A stretch of 13,308 bases of DNA from assembly GCA_003641795.1 (NCBI GenBank), contig QNAP01000023.1, positions 1 through 13,308 on the forward strand, read 5' to 3'. This stretch comes from Thermotogae bacterium. GTDB lineage: Bacteria > Thermotogota > Thermotogae > UBA12178. The notes below the pieces were generated by a model. That model was not told the DNA's origin, searched no databases, and worked only from the letters and a program-made list of their open reading frames with translations. Within the stretch, counting starts at the first letter, position 1; each line of letters starts with the position of its first letter. Made by a program: the position numbers and the translations under genes. This document shows positions 5,552 through 13,276 of this stretch, piece after piece.

Positions 5552-6481
5552 ATGAAGCTTGTCAAAAGGGTTAAGTGCAAACTCCAAGTTAATACTGAAC
5601 AAGCGGCAGTTCTTTTGGAAACCTTGCAGAGGTTCGCTTTGGCTTGCAATGACATTCTCAGTGTCTCTCAGGAAAACCGCACTACCAACAAAGTCAGACT
5701 TCAGCACCTTTGCTATCGGGAGATTAAGGGAAAATACGGTCTGCAGGCTAACCTTGTGATTCGTGCTATTGCCCGCGTATCCGAAGCCCTCAAGGAGAAG
5801 CCCAAGCAGTTCAAACCCACCAGCATGAACCTCGACCAGCGTACCTTCTCCTTCAACGAGAAGCGTTGGGAAGTTTCCATCTCAACGGCAGCAGGTAGGC
5901 TCAACCTCCCGCTTGCCATTGGCGATTTCCAGCGTAACTTGCTTGCCGGCCACAAACCTACTTCAGCCATCTTGTACTTCAACAAGCGTAAGAAGGAGTT
6001 CTACATCAGTATTGCGTTAAGCCGTGAAGTTCCGGTTCCGTCAAAAGACGGCAACGTCGTAGGCGTTGACCGCGGTATCTACAATCTTGCCGTTACTTCT
6101 AACGGTCTGGAATTTTCAGGAAGACAGGCCATACACGTTCGGAGAAGATATGCCAAACTGCGGGAGGCGCTCCAAACCAAAGGCACGAAGGGGGCAAAAC
6201 GCCTTTTAAAACGGCTTTCGGGGAAGGAGCACCGCTGGATGGCCGATCTCAACCACGCTATACCAGCCAGCATTGTCCGCGATGCGGCAGTACTAACCGG
6301 AACAACAGACACGGGCACCTTTTCCATTGTAGCTCCTGTGGTTTTGTCGGGTCATGCAGATATAATTGCCGCAGATAATATCCGTCAGGTCTATTTGGGG
6401 GCGCTGGCGGAAGGGTTTTCGTCAGTAGACACTAAAGCGGCTACGAGCTCCAAGCCCACGACTTCAGTCGTGAGCAACTGA
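5552..6481 (+). pseudogene. tnpB: Decayed IS200/IS605-family TnpB (internal deletion plus indel)
   Basis: The frame is open for 309 codons, and residues 1-235 read as a normal TnpB: the N-terminal wedge/REC part, the RuvC-I motif GVDRGIYNLAV with catalytic D173, and the basic helical KRLLKRLSGKEHRW. After DLNH (near nt 6256) the central part is missing: the RuvC-II segment with its catalytic Glu is gone. From 6259 frame 1 reads YTSQHCPRCG and then FHCSSCGFV, the zinc-ribbon end, which is out of frame with the ORF. An apparent extra G at 6349-6351 restores the original frame, giving HADIIAADNIRQ with the RuvC-III Asp (D270). About 80-90 residues of an intact TnpB seem to be lost, as judged from the usual domain order. 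The product cannot be an active RNA-guided nuclease. No tnpA is present. Confidence 0.85.
6452..6476 (+). repeat. IS200/IS605-type right-end hairpin of the tnpB relic
   Basis: CACGACT-TC-AGTCGTG (6457-6472) is a perfect subterminal palindrome at the end of tnpB, preceded by AAGCC. It matches the left relic at 5447-5471 in most positions (AAGCCCACGA shared exactly). Such hairpins are bound by the single-strand transposase TnpA and also end the TnpB guide-RNA scaffold. Confidence 0.65.
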
Positions 6482-6490
6482 CGATATAAT
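6463..6490 (+). promoter_or_regulatory. Probable promoter of the deaminase gene at the IS border
   Basis: A consensus -10 TATAAT (6485-6490) lies 31 nt before TTG 6522. The best -35 is TTCAGT (6463-6468) with a 16-bp spacer, located in the loop and right arm of the IS hairpin. The -10 is strong and the -35 weak. The predicted leader is about 25 nt and contains GGGAGGGAGG. Confidence 0.55.
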
Positions 6491-6521
6491 ACTTCTATCA
6501 TAAAATAGGGAGGGAGGTCTT

Positions 6522-7880
6522 TTGAGAAAGCTTCTCAAAAACATCGATCTTCTTGCCACCTTTGGGTCAGCTGGAGAAATCCGCGACGGTGCCATCCTCA
6601 TCGAAGACAACGTGATCACACACGTTGGAAGAACACAAGAATTGGAAGATTTCGAAGCTGATGAAGTCATCGACCTTTCAGGAAGAGTTGCACTGCCAGG
6701 CTTTGTTAACACTCATCACCATTTTTACCAGACTCTCTTTCGTAACGTTAAAGAGGTGCAAAGTGTGAAACTTTTCGACTGGCTGGTACACCTCTACAAC
6801 AGGTGGAAACATATCGATGAAGCGGCGGTGGCATCTTCCACAAAGGTGGCCATATACGAAATGATGAAGACCGGTGTCACGACCACCACGGACATGTTTT
6901 ACCTCTTTCCCCACGGCAAAGATGAGCTTTTCGACGTTGAGATAGAAGCGGCTGTGGAAACCGGGGTGCGGTTCCATCCCACCAGGGGAAGCATGTCACT
7001 CAGCAAGAAGAATGGAGGATTGCCTCCAGATGAGGTTGTTGAACCAGACGAAAGGATCCTTAGAGAAAGCGAGCGGGTGGTGAAGCGTTATCACGACCCA
7101 AAGAAATATTCTATGTTGCGCATCGCTTTGGCCCCATGTTCGCCGTTTTCGGTGACACCTCAGTTAATGAGAGATACCTTGGAACTGGCGAATCAGTACG
7201 ATGTCTTGTTGCATACCCATTTGGCTGAAACGCGAGATGAGGAAAAGTTTTGTCTCGAAAAATTTGGGAAGAGCCCAGTGGATTACATGGAAGAGCTCGG
7301 CTGGCTCAATCCAAGTGTTTGGTTTGCCCATCTGGTGTGGTTGAATGAGGAGGACATCCGAAAGCTTGCAAAAAACGATGTGGGCATGGCGCACTGTCCT
7401 GTCTCGAACATGAGGTTGGGCTCGGGTATCGCCCCTGTGTATGAAATGAAAAAGAGGATCAGAATAGGTTTGGCGGTGGACGGCAGTGCCAGCAACGATA
7501 CCAACAACATGCTTGCCGAAATACGTACTGCTATGCTCTTGCAAAGAGTGAAATATGGAGCCGATGCTATGACACCAAGAGAAGCCCTCGAAATGGCTAC
7601 ACTCGGAGGCGCAAAGGTGCTGAGAATGGATGATTACATCGGAAAGATAGAAGAGGGATATGCGGCCGATGTAGTTGCCTTCAAGCTCGATACCTTGGAA
7701 ATGGCGGGCTGTCTCGACGATCCCCTTGCAGCCATTGTCATGTGTGATGCCAAAAGTGCCGATTTTGTCATGATAAATGGCGTGGTCAAGATCGAAAACG
7801 GGGAGTTCGTGGACGTCGATTTGAGGGAACTCATCTCCAAGCAGAACGATATATCCAAATCTATCCTTCAAAAACTCTGA
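6522..7880 (+). CDS. 8-oxoguanine deaminase-type amidohydrolase (AtzA/TrzN/SsnA-like superfamily)
   Basis: A 452-residue metal-dependent hydrolase. Metal ligands of the subtype III amidohydrolase barrel are visible: H65 and H67 in NTHHHFYQT, H233 with the catalytic E236 in HTHLAET, H270 in WFAHLVW and D320 in VDGSASNDTNN. The small beta-domain frames the barrel at both ends (VALPGFVNTH, then EEGYAADVVAFKL and DFVMINGVV). Segments such as TRGSMSLSKKNGGLPPDEVV, LAPCSPFSVT, EEKFCLEKFG and MRLGSGIAPV are characteristic of bacterial 8-oxoguanine deaminases, which turn 8-oxoguanine into urate and ammonia. A related triazine/guanine-type deaminase is the main alternative. TTG 6522 follows AGGGAGG (6511-6517) by 4 nt. 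The gene lies directly after the tnpB relic and ahead of a xanthine-dehydrogenase-type enzyme, which supports a purine role. Confidence 0.82.
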   Translation: MRKLLKNIDLLATFGSAGEIRDGAILIEDNVITHVGRTQELEDFEADEVIDLSGRVALPGFVNTHHHFYQTLFRNVKEVQSVKLFDWLVHLYNRWKHIDEAAVASSTKVAIYEMMKTGVTTTTDMFYLFPHGKDELFDVEIEAAVETGVRFHPTRGSMSLSKKNGGLPPDEVVEPDERILRESERVVKRYHDPKKYSMLRIALAPCSPFSVTPQLMRDTLELANQYDVLLHTHLAETRDEEKFCLEKFGKSPVDYMEELGWLNPSVWFAHLVWLNEEDIRKLAKNDVGMAHCPVSNMRLGSGIAPVYEMKKRIRIGLAVDGSASNDTNNMLAEIRTAMLLQRVKYGADAMTPREALEMATLGGAKVLRMDDYIGKIEEGYAADVVAFKLDTLEMAGCLDDPLAAIVMCDAKSADFVMINGVVKIENGEFVDVDLRELISKQNDISKSILQKL

Positions 7881-8038
7881 GGAGCCAACTATCATGAATT
7901 AGACCTCTCATCACTGCATTGGAGATGGAACAGGCTACCCAAAGGGGTGTTACCTCGAGTAAGAATGGTTCTCATGTCCTGATTCCGGGAGTAACGCTCT
8001 TCAAGATATAACATATTTTCTCCTAGGAGGTGCTTCTC
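7881..8038 (+). promoter_or_regulatory. Intergenic region before the molybdenum hydroxylase genes, possible promoter
   Basis: A 158-nt gap with no terminator hairpin after the deaminase. A possible -10 TATAAC is at 8007-8012 but no good -35 precedes it (TTCCGG at 7983-7988, spacer 18). Small stems (ACCC-AAAG-GGGT at about 7938; AGAA-TGG-TTCT at about 7961) are weak. I do not recognise a purine or molybdenum-cofactor riboswitch. AGGAGG at 8025-8030 is the ribosome binding site of the next gene. Read-through from the deaminase is also possible. Confidence 0.35.
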
Positions 8039-9373
8039 TTGTTGAGAAAACTGAAAGAGTATGTGATACCGGCTACCGTAGAAGAAGCCTGGCAGGAATA
8101 TTCAGTTGGTAAGGCCTTGTTGATAAGTGGAGGCTTAGCTGTGGGCCTTAGAGAAGATTCTTCCACTGAGAAGATCGTTGACTTGAGAGGTTGTTCTCTG
8201 CATTCCGTGGATGCAGAGGATGAATATCTCGCGGTGGGAGCAACGGTGACGTTGAATCAACTGTTGGAAACAGAGATATCGAAGCGGGTTGCAGGAGGAT
8301 TGCTGCGGGAAGTACTTTGGTGCACAGGATCATACCAGATCCGCAACATGGCTACCCTCGCTGGAAGCGTGGGGCAGTGGTACGGATGGAGCGATATCAT
8401 TCCAGCGCTTTTAGCATTGGGCGCGAAACTTCGTATCTACAACGGTGAGTACTCCGTTATCGATCTCCCCACGTTCAGATCGATGAGACTCAAACCCATC
8501 ATAACTCATGTTCTTCTTCCTTTGGATCCTTCGCTGGTAGGAACCTTCGTAAAGATCCAGCGCACTTCTTTCGATATTGCAACAGTCAATGCCGCTTTTG
8601 TAGCCAAGTTTGAAGACGGGAAGATCTATGACGCTAGGATAGCCGTGGGAGCGAGACCTGGTCCGGCACAACTTGTGGACTTGTCACATTTCAACGGAAA
8701 GATGTTGGCAGAGGTTGTCGACAGTTTGGTGGGGACCGCTGTTAAGAGCATTACTTTCGGTTCCAATGACGCGGCATCCGCCTGGTACAGGCAAAGACTT
8801 GTGAGTGCGCATTTGAAGCGTTCGTTGTCGTCGCTTGTAAATGGTGGAGAAAGCTCCAAAATACCGGAGCTTAAGTACACGGAGGCTCCATTCAAGGCTA
8901 AACCAGCAAGGTACGAAGGCTACGTGGAATTTGAACTCAACGGGAAGCCTGTTAAGTACCCTCTGAAGCCTTATCAAAGCCTTTTGGATCTTCTGCGGGA
9001 GAACGGACACAGTGAAGTGAAGAAGGGATGCGATACGGCGAACTGTGGTTCGTGTACCGTTCTCGTTGATGGTAGGGCAATTTACTCTTGTAAATTCTTC
9101 GCCTTCGCTGTCAACGGTCGGAGCGTTACGACGGTAAAGGGTGTCGGTGATTGGCTGAATCCTTCCTCGGTGCAAAAAATTCTGCACGAAGCCAACGCGG
9201 TGCAGTGTGGTTTCTGCGCTCCCGGTCTTGTGATGGCAGCCACAGACGTGTTATCGCGGTACAGGATAGAGAAACAAGAAGATCTCCAGTCACTTCTTAA
9301 AGGGAATCTTTGCCGGTGTACGGGCTACATTCAGCAAGACATAGCTTTGATGGAAACCGCTTCGGAGTTGTGA
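8039..9373 (+). CDS. Xanthine dehydrogenase-family subunit: FAD domain fused to 2x[2Fe-2S] domain
   Basis: A 444-residue electron-transfer subunit of a molybdenum hydroxylase. Residues 1-285 are the CoxM/XdhB-like FAD domain (SGG near 30, SYQIRNMATLAGSVGQWYGW, DIIPALLALGAKL); the usual AGGTDL and NIANASPAGD stretches are altered. Residues 295-444 form the CoxS/XdhC-like iron-sulfur domain: plant-type cluster C331, C336, C339, C351 (CDTANCGSC), then the second cluster C390, C393, C425, C427 (QCGFC, LCRCTGY). Normally these are two proteins, or fused in the order FeS then FAD as in eukaryotic XDH; here the order is FAD then FeS. TTG 8039 is 8 nt from AGGAGG. A GTG at 8030 opens the same frame but overlaps the SD, and TTG 8042 is a further option. 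The large subunit follows after 14 nt. Confidence 0.9.
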   Translation: MLRKLKEYVIPATVEEAWQEYSVGKALLISGGLAVGLREDSSTEKIVDLRGCSLHSVDAEDEYLAVGATVTLNQLLETEISKRVAGGLLREVLWCTGSYQIRNMATLAGSVGQWYGWSDIIPALLALGAKLRIYNGEYSVIDLPTFRSMRLKPIITHVLLPLDPSLVGTFVKIQRTSFDIATVNAAFVAKFEDGKIYDARIAVGARPGPAQLVDLSHFNGKMLAEVVDSLVGTAVKSITFGSNDAASAWYRQRLVSAHLKRSLSSLVNGGESSKIPELKYTEAPFKAKPARYEGYVEFELNGKPVKYPLKPYQSLLDLLRENGHSEVKKGCDTANCGSCTVLVDGRAIYSCKFFAFAVNGRSVTTVKGVGDWLNPSSVQKILHEANAVQCGFCAPGLVMAATDVLSRYRIEKQEDLQSLLKGNLCRCTGYIQQDIALMETASEL

Positions 9374-9387
9374 AGGAGGCGAGAGAT

Positions 9388-11712
9388 ATGGAATTTTCTG
9401 TCGTTGGAAAACCTGTGAAGAAGATCGATTCCATGGGCATGATCCTTGGAGAACCCGTTTACGCTGACGATATAGCGCCTTCAGATGCGTTGGTTGTTAA
9501 GATCCTCCGTAGTTCTTACGCTCACGCTGTGATAAAGCATATAGAGAAGGAAAAGGCTCTGAAAATTCCCGGGATTAAGCTAATTCTCACTCATGAAGAT
9601 GTACCGAGAATTCCTTTCACCCGTGCAGGTCAAGGTTATCCTGAACCCTCTCCTTACGATACCTTTCTTCTTGACAAAAAGGTACGGTACGTGGGTGATG
9701 CCGTGGCCATAATCGCGGGAGAAACCGAAGAAGCCGTGGACGAAGCTTTGAGAACCATCGAGGTAGAGTACGAACCCTTGGAACCCGTTCTGGACTTTGA
9801 ACACGCTATGGACGAAGGCATGCCCGTAATCCATGACGAACCCGACATAAAGGGTGTTTACAATCCTTTGAGAAACATAGCGGCTCACTACGAAATGAAC
9901 GTGGGAGATGTAGAAGAAATTTTGAAAGACTGCGAAGTAGTTGTGGAAGGTACTTACTACTATCCCAGATCGCAGCACATGATGATGGAACCTCACGCTG
10001 CTTTCTCTTACTTGGATGGCAATGGTAGATTGGTGGTAGTCTCTTCCACGCAGGTTCCTTTCCACACTCGCCGCATCCTCTCAAGGATTTTCTCCGTTTC
10101 TATAGGTAATATCAGGGTGATCAAGCCGCGTATTGGCGGCGGATTTGGCGCCAAACAAGCCATGATTGTAGACGCCTACGTAGCGGCAGTCACCCTCAAG
10201 ACTGGACGCCCCGCAAAGATCGTATACACGCGAGAAGAAGCGTTTGTGAACACATACACTCGACATCTCATGCGTTTTACCGTGCGTGTGGGAGCTGACA
10301 AAAGTGGAAGGATCAGGGCTATCGACATGGAGGGTCTCTCAGACACGGGAGCTTATGGTGACCATGCCCTTACCACTTTCATGGTGGCGGGTTCTAAAAC
10401 GCTACCACTTTACAACAAGGTGGAGGCGGTAAGATTTTCCGGTGATGTGGTTTACACCAATCATCCCTGTGCTGGAGCATTTCGCGGCTATGGTGCTCCC
10501 CAAGGTCTCTTGGCTCTCGAATCGGTGGTGGACCAACTCGCCTACAAGTTGGGCATGGACCCAGTAGAGATCAGAAGGATGAACGCTATACGAGAGGGCG
10601 AATCCTCACCTATCTTCAAGATCATGGGTGAGGGAAGAGAGGGTGTGGAACAAGTAGTGGAAAGCTGCAAGCTTCACGAGTGCATAGAAAAAGGTATGGA
10701 GATCATAGGTTGGTCACAAAAGTGGAATAAAAAACGCTGGGAAGGCTCCAAGGTGTTAGGTGTGGGCATGTCCATAGCGATGCAAGGTTCTGGTATAGCC
10801 AAGATCGATATGGCGAGTGCAACTATAAAGATGAACGACGATGGTTCCTTTAACCTTTTGGTAGGAGCCACTGACCTGGGAACAGGAAGTGATACTGTGC
10901 TGGCTCAGATAGCCGCCGAAACCCTTGGTGTGGATGTGAAAGATATCATTGTCTATTCCTCCGACACCGATATGACTCCCTTTGACACTGGAGCGTATGC
11001 TTCCAGTACCACCTACGTATCCGGTAATGCTGTGAAGAAGGCTGCCGAAGAAGTTAAGCTCCAAATACTTCAAGCAGCGGCTGAGATTTTTGGTGAGCCC
11101 GCTGACAATCTGAAGATCGAAGGAAAGAAAGTGGTTTCAACGAAAAGCAGGAAATCCGTATCCTTTGCTGACTTGTGTACCACACTTTATTACGGTAGCG
11201 ACCAGCGTCAAATCGCTGCCACTGCGTCTTTCGTAGGGGAGGTGAGCCCACCTCCTTTCATGGCCAGCTTTGCTGAAGTGGCTGTAGACACCGAAACCGG
11301 TGAAGTGGAGTTGAAAAAGTTTGTCTCCGTAGTAGACGCTGGAAAGGCTCTGAATCCTGAGTTGGCGCTGGGGCAACTTTACGGCGCTACTGTGCAAGGG
11401 CTAGGTGCCACCTTCAACGAGGAGCTCAAGTTCGATACCAAAGGCAGACCTACCAATGCCAGCCTCTTCACCTACAAGATTCCCACTCGGGGAGATCATT
11501 ACATATCTCGGTTGGAATGCCATTTAGTAGACAGTTATGAGCCCACAGGACCTTATGGCGCCAAGAGCATAGCAGAGATTGGAATAGACACACCAGCGGT
11601 CACCGTACTCAACGCCATCTACAACGCTGTGGGAGTGAGATTGAACAAGGTACCCATAGATAACGAAAAGTTGTTGAAGGCGATAGAAGAGAAAGAAGGG
11701 AAGATCAACTGA
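9388..11712 (+). CDS. Molybdopterin-binding large subunit of a xanthine dehydrogenase-family hydroxylase
   Basis: A 774-residue CoxL/XdhA-like catalytic subunit. Molybdopterin-contact motifs are present: GGGFGAKQ (250-257), AFRGYGAPQG with R366, the TGAYASSTTYVSGNAV segment, QGLGATFNEEL and the C-terminal AKSIAEIGID with E730 as the likely catalytic Glu. There is no AYRCAFR motif of aerobic CO dehydrogenase, so it is not CoxL proper. The enzyme hydroxylates a purine or other N-heterocycle at a Mo centre with water as oxygen source and passes electrons through the fused FAD/FeS subunit. Xanthine/urate is the best guess because of the deaminase upstream; an aldehyde or another heterocycle remains possible. 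ATG 9388 lies 8 nt after AAGGAGG (9373-9379). The open frame extends back to 9310 inside the preceding gene, but no SD supports that. Its stop overlaps the next start. Confidence 0.9.
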   Translation: MEFSVVGKPVKKIDSMGMILGEPVYADDIAPSDALVVKILRSSYAHAVIKHIEKEKALKIPGIKLILTHEDVPRIPFTRAGQGYPEPSPYDTFLLDKKVRYVGDAVAIIAGETEEAVDEALRTIEVEYEPLEPVLDFEHAMDEGMPVIHDEPDIKGVYNPLRNIAAHYEMNVGDVEEILKDCEVVVEGTYYYPRSQHMMMEPHAAFSYLDGNGRLVVVSSTQVPFHTRRILSRIFSVSIGNIRVIKPRIGGGFGAKQAMIVDAYVAAVTLKTGRPAKIVYTREEAFVNTYTRHLMRFTVRVGADKSGRIRAIDMEGLSDTGAYGDHALTTFMVAGSKTLPLYNKVEAVRFSGDVVYTNHPCAGAFRGYGAPQGLLALESVVDQLAYKLGMDPVEIRRMNAIREGESSPIFKIMGEGREGVEQVVESCKLHECIEKGMEIIGWSQKWNKKRWEGSKVLGVGMSIAMQGSGIAKIDMASATIKMNDDGSFNLLVGATDLGTGSDTVLAQIAAETLGVDVKDIIVYSSDTDMTPFDTGAYASSTTYVSGNAVKKAAEEVKLQILQAAAEIFGEPADNLKIEGKKVVSTKSRKSVSFADLCTTLYYGSDQRQIAATASFVGEVSPPPFMASFAEVAVDTETGEVELKKFVSVVDAGKALNPELALGQLYGATVQGLGATFNEELKFDTKGRPTNASLFTYKIPTRGDHYISRLECHLVDSYEPTGPYGAKSIAEIGIDTPAVTVLNAIYNAVGVRLNKVPIDNEKLLKAIEEKEGKIN

Positions 11713-12590
11713 AGAAACAACCCAAAGTAGGCCTCGCGCTCGGAAGCGGTGGAGCGCGGGGTTTTGCTCATGTGGCACTGTTGGAAGAACTTCACTCTCG
11801 AAATACAGAGATTTTCTGCGTAGCAGGGTCCAGTATGGGAGCTGTGGTGGCGGCAGCTTACGCCCTTCAACCTGATCCTCGCATTCTGAAGCGTATGACT
11901 TATCATTTTTTGGAGTTCTTCAAAGAGCGTATCCGAGAGCTCGTCCACACTATGCAGGCCAACATATCACTTCGGAAACGGATGACTTTCCTTGCCAGAT
12001 TAGTCAATGCCGTTTCCTTGGATCAGACCGATTTTCTCTACTCTTCCCTTTCTCGCATCTTTGGAAGAGCTCGGTTTTCGGACTGCAAGATACCCTGTTC
12101 TGTTGTGGCTGCATCTTTAAATGGTGAGATTGTAGTATTGAGCGAAGGTTATCTCGTAGACGCTGTGGCTGCCAGCGCTGCTGTTCCTGGAGCTTTTCCT
12201 CCTTTGAGATTGGGAGGAAGGTGGTTGGTGGATGGGGGAGTGCTCTCTGTAATACCGGTAGACGTTACCCGACAAATGGGAGCGGAGTTGGTGATCGCGT
12301 CCCACGTAGGTTACTTCAGCCCCAGAAGAGAATTCACCGATATTCTCGACTACGCCGTCTATCTGGACGACATGAAAGGTGAAATCTTAGCAAAAATGGA
12401 GCTAGAGAATGCCGATTTGATAATGGACTTTAGGGACATTAAAGTTCCATGGTATCGCTTCGATCTGGCGGAGAACATAATGGAGAAGGCACACCAAATC
12501 ATGGAGGAGCAGGAATTTCGTTACCGCCTGGAAAAGGCTATGAAAAAGCGAAGGAGAGGAAGGAGTTCGCGGAGGGTTGTGGAACCGTGA
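11709..12590 (+). CDS. Patatin-like phospholipase (RssA/NTE type), probable CTG start
   Basis: A 293-residue serine lipid acyl hydrolase with a Ser-Asp dyad. The oxyanion-hole motif GLALGSGGARGFAHV (8-22), nucleophile elbow GSSMG with S42 (40-44) and DGG with D175 (175-177) are all present. The first conventional start, GTG 11772, would cut off the oxyanion loop and must be wrong. Upstream in frame to the stop at 11661 the only candidate is CTG 11709, 7 nt after GAAGGGA (11695-11701) and forming a CTGA overlap with the large-subunit stop, like the usual ATGA coupling. The C-terminus is highly basic (KKRRRGRSSRR), perhaps for membrane or nucleic-acid contact. No signal peptide is seen. Its substrate is unknown, and its link to the hydroxylase is only positional. 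Confidence 0.88.
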   Translation: MKKQPKVGLALGSGGARGFAHVALLEELHSRNTEIFCVAGSSMGAVVAAAYALQPDPRILKRMTYHFLEFFKERIRELVHTMQANISLRKRMTFLARLVNAVSLDQTDFLYSSLSRIFGRARFSDCKIPCSVVAASLNGEIVVLSEGYLVDAVAASAAVPGAFPPLRLGGRWLVDGGVLSVIPVDVTRQMGAELVIASHVGYFSPRREFTDILDYAVYLDDMKGEILAKMELENADLIMDFRDIKVPWYRFDLAENIMEKAHQIMEEQEFRYRLEKAMKKRRRGRSSRRVVEP

Positions 12591-13276
12591 GGATCTGTCT
12601 CGTTGTCGATGTGGAACACGCACTGAAAACGTTGGATTTCTTGAACGGCCTCGAAGATTTTGAAGAACATCGGTTGATTGGTGCCGGGTTTGGGGCCCTC
12701 ATTCTGGCCATGGTAAAAGCCCATGGAAGTCTCGCCCGGGCCAGAAGACACGTGATAAAGGAAAAGGAAAAACTCCACGAATATTTTTCCATGAGAGAGA
12801 CCTTCACCCTCGAGGGTGTGGTGAAAAGCATTTTAGCCACCTTGATGAAACGTGTTGCCACAAAATCTGCTTCCAAACTGAGAGAGCACGTGAAGGAAGT
12901 ACTCAAAGGAGTACCCGTGGAGGGGATAAACGTGTTGGTCTTCGACATCCTCGCAGGTGAGGAAAAAGAGTTGACGACTAACGAAGAGAACGCTTTTGAT
13001 GTGCTGGCTGCAGCCCTTTCTTTTCCACCCGTGTACGAGCCGGTGAAGATCGAAGATTCACTCTACTGCAATCTCACCTATATGACAGGAGTGCCAAAAT
13101 CGACGAGTTGTGATCTACTTGCGCTTGGGGTCTGCGAGGAAGAGGACGACACTCCCAAGACCGCCGTTTCCATCATGGAAAGAGCTGACAAACTGAGAAC
13201 CTCTGCCATCATGAAAAAAAGACTAATTCTCCACGAGAAAGTCGTGAAATTGGATTCCAGCAAGATGAAACTATGA
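12587..13276 (+). CDS. Patatin-fold pseudoenzyme (catalytic Ser and Asp lost)
   Basis: A 229-residue protein that I do not recognise as a named family but that aligns by eye with the preceding patatin. GSSMGAVVAAAYA matches IGAGFGALILAMVKA (G34 in place of Ser), the AASAAVPGAFPPLRL-to-DGG region matches LAAALSFPPVYEPVKI followed by CNLTYMTGVP (161-170, no DGG), and the ends share a helical segment. The GGARG oxyanion loop is absent too (MRICLVVDVEHAL). It is therefore probably a non-hydrolytic paralogue, perhaps a partner of the active one. GTG 12587 overlaps the patatin stop as GTGA, with GGAGGG at 12571-12576. The frame is open further upstream to 12449, but that part lies in the patatin gene. 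The frame is intact and codon use looks normal, so it is not an obvious pseudogene. Confidence 0.65.
   Translation: MRICLVVDVEHALKTLDFLNGLEDFEEHRLIGAGFGALILAMVKAHGSLARARRHVIKEKEKLHEYFSMRETFTLEGVVKSILATLMKRVATKSASKLREHVKEVLKGVPVEGINVLVFDILAGEEKELTTNEENAFDVLAAALSFPPVYEPVKIEDSLYCNLTYMTGVPKSTSCDLLALGVCEEEDDTPKTAVSIMERADKLRTSAIMKKRLILHEKVVKLDSSKMKL

Noticed and set aside
7164..7895. Antisense open frame of 243 codons inside the deaminase gene
   Set aside because: It mirrors a well-supported coding sequence, has no recognisable motif, and lacks a convincing ribosome binding site.
7925..8011. 28-codon ORF (ATG to TAA) in the gap before the hydroxylase
   Set aside because: GGAG directly abuts the ATG with no spacer, and the peptide matches nothing I know. 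Such an ORF is expected by chance.
9310..9387. Upstream extension of the molybdenum subunit
   Set aside because: It lies in the end of the FAD/FeS gene in another frame, and AAGGAGG 8 nt before ATG 9388 fixes the start.
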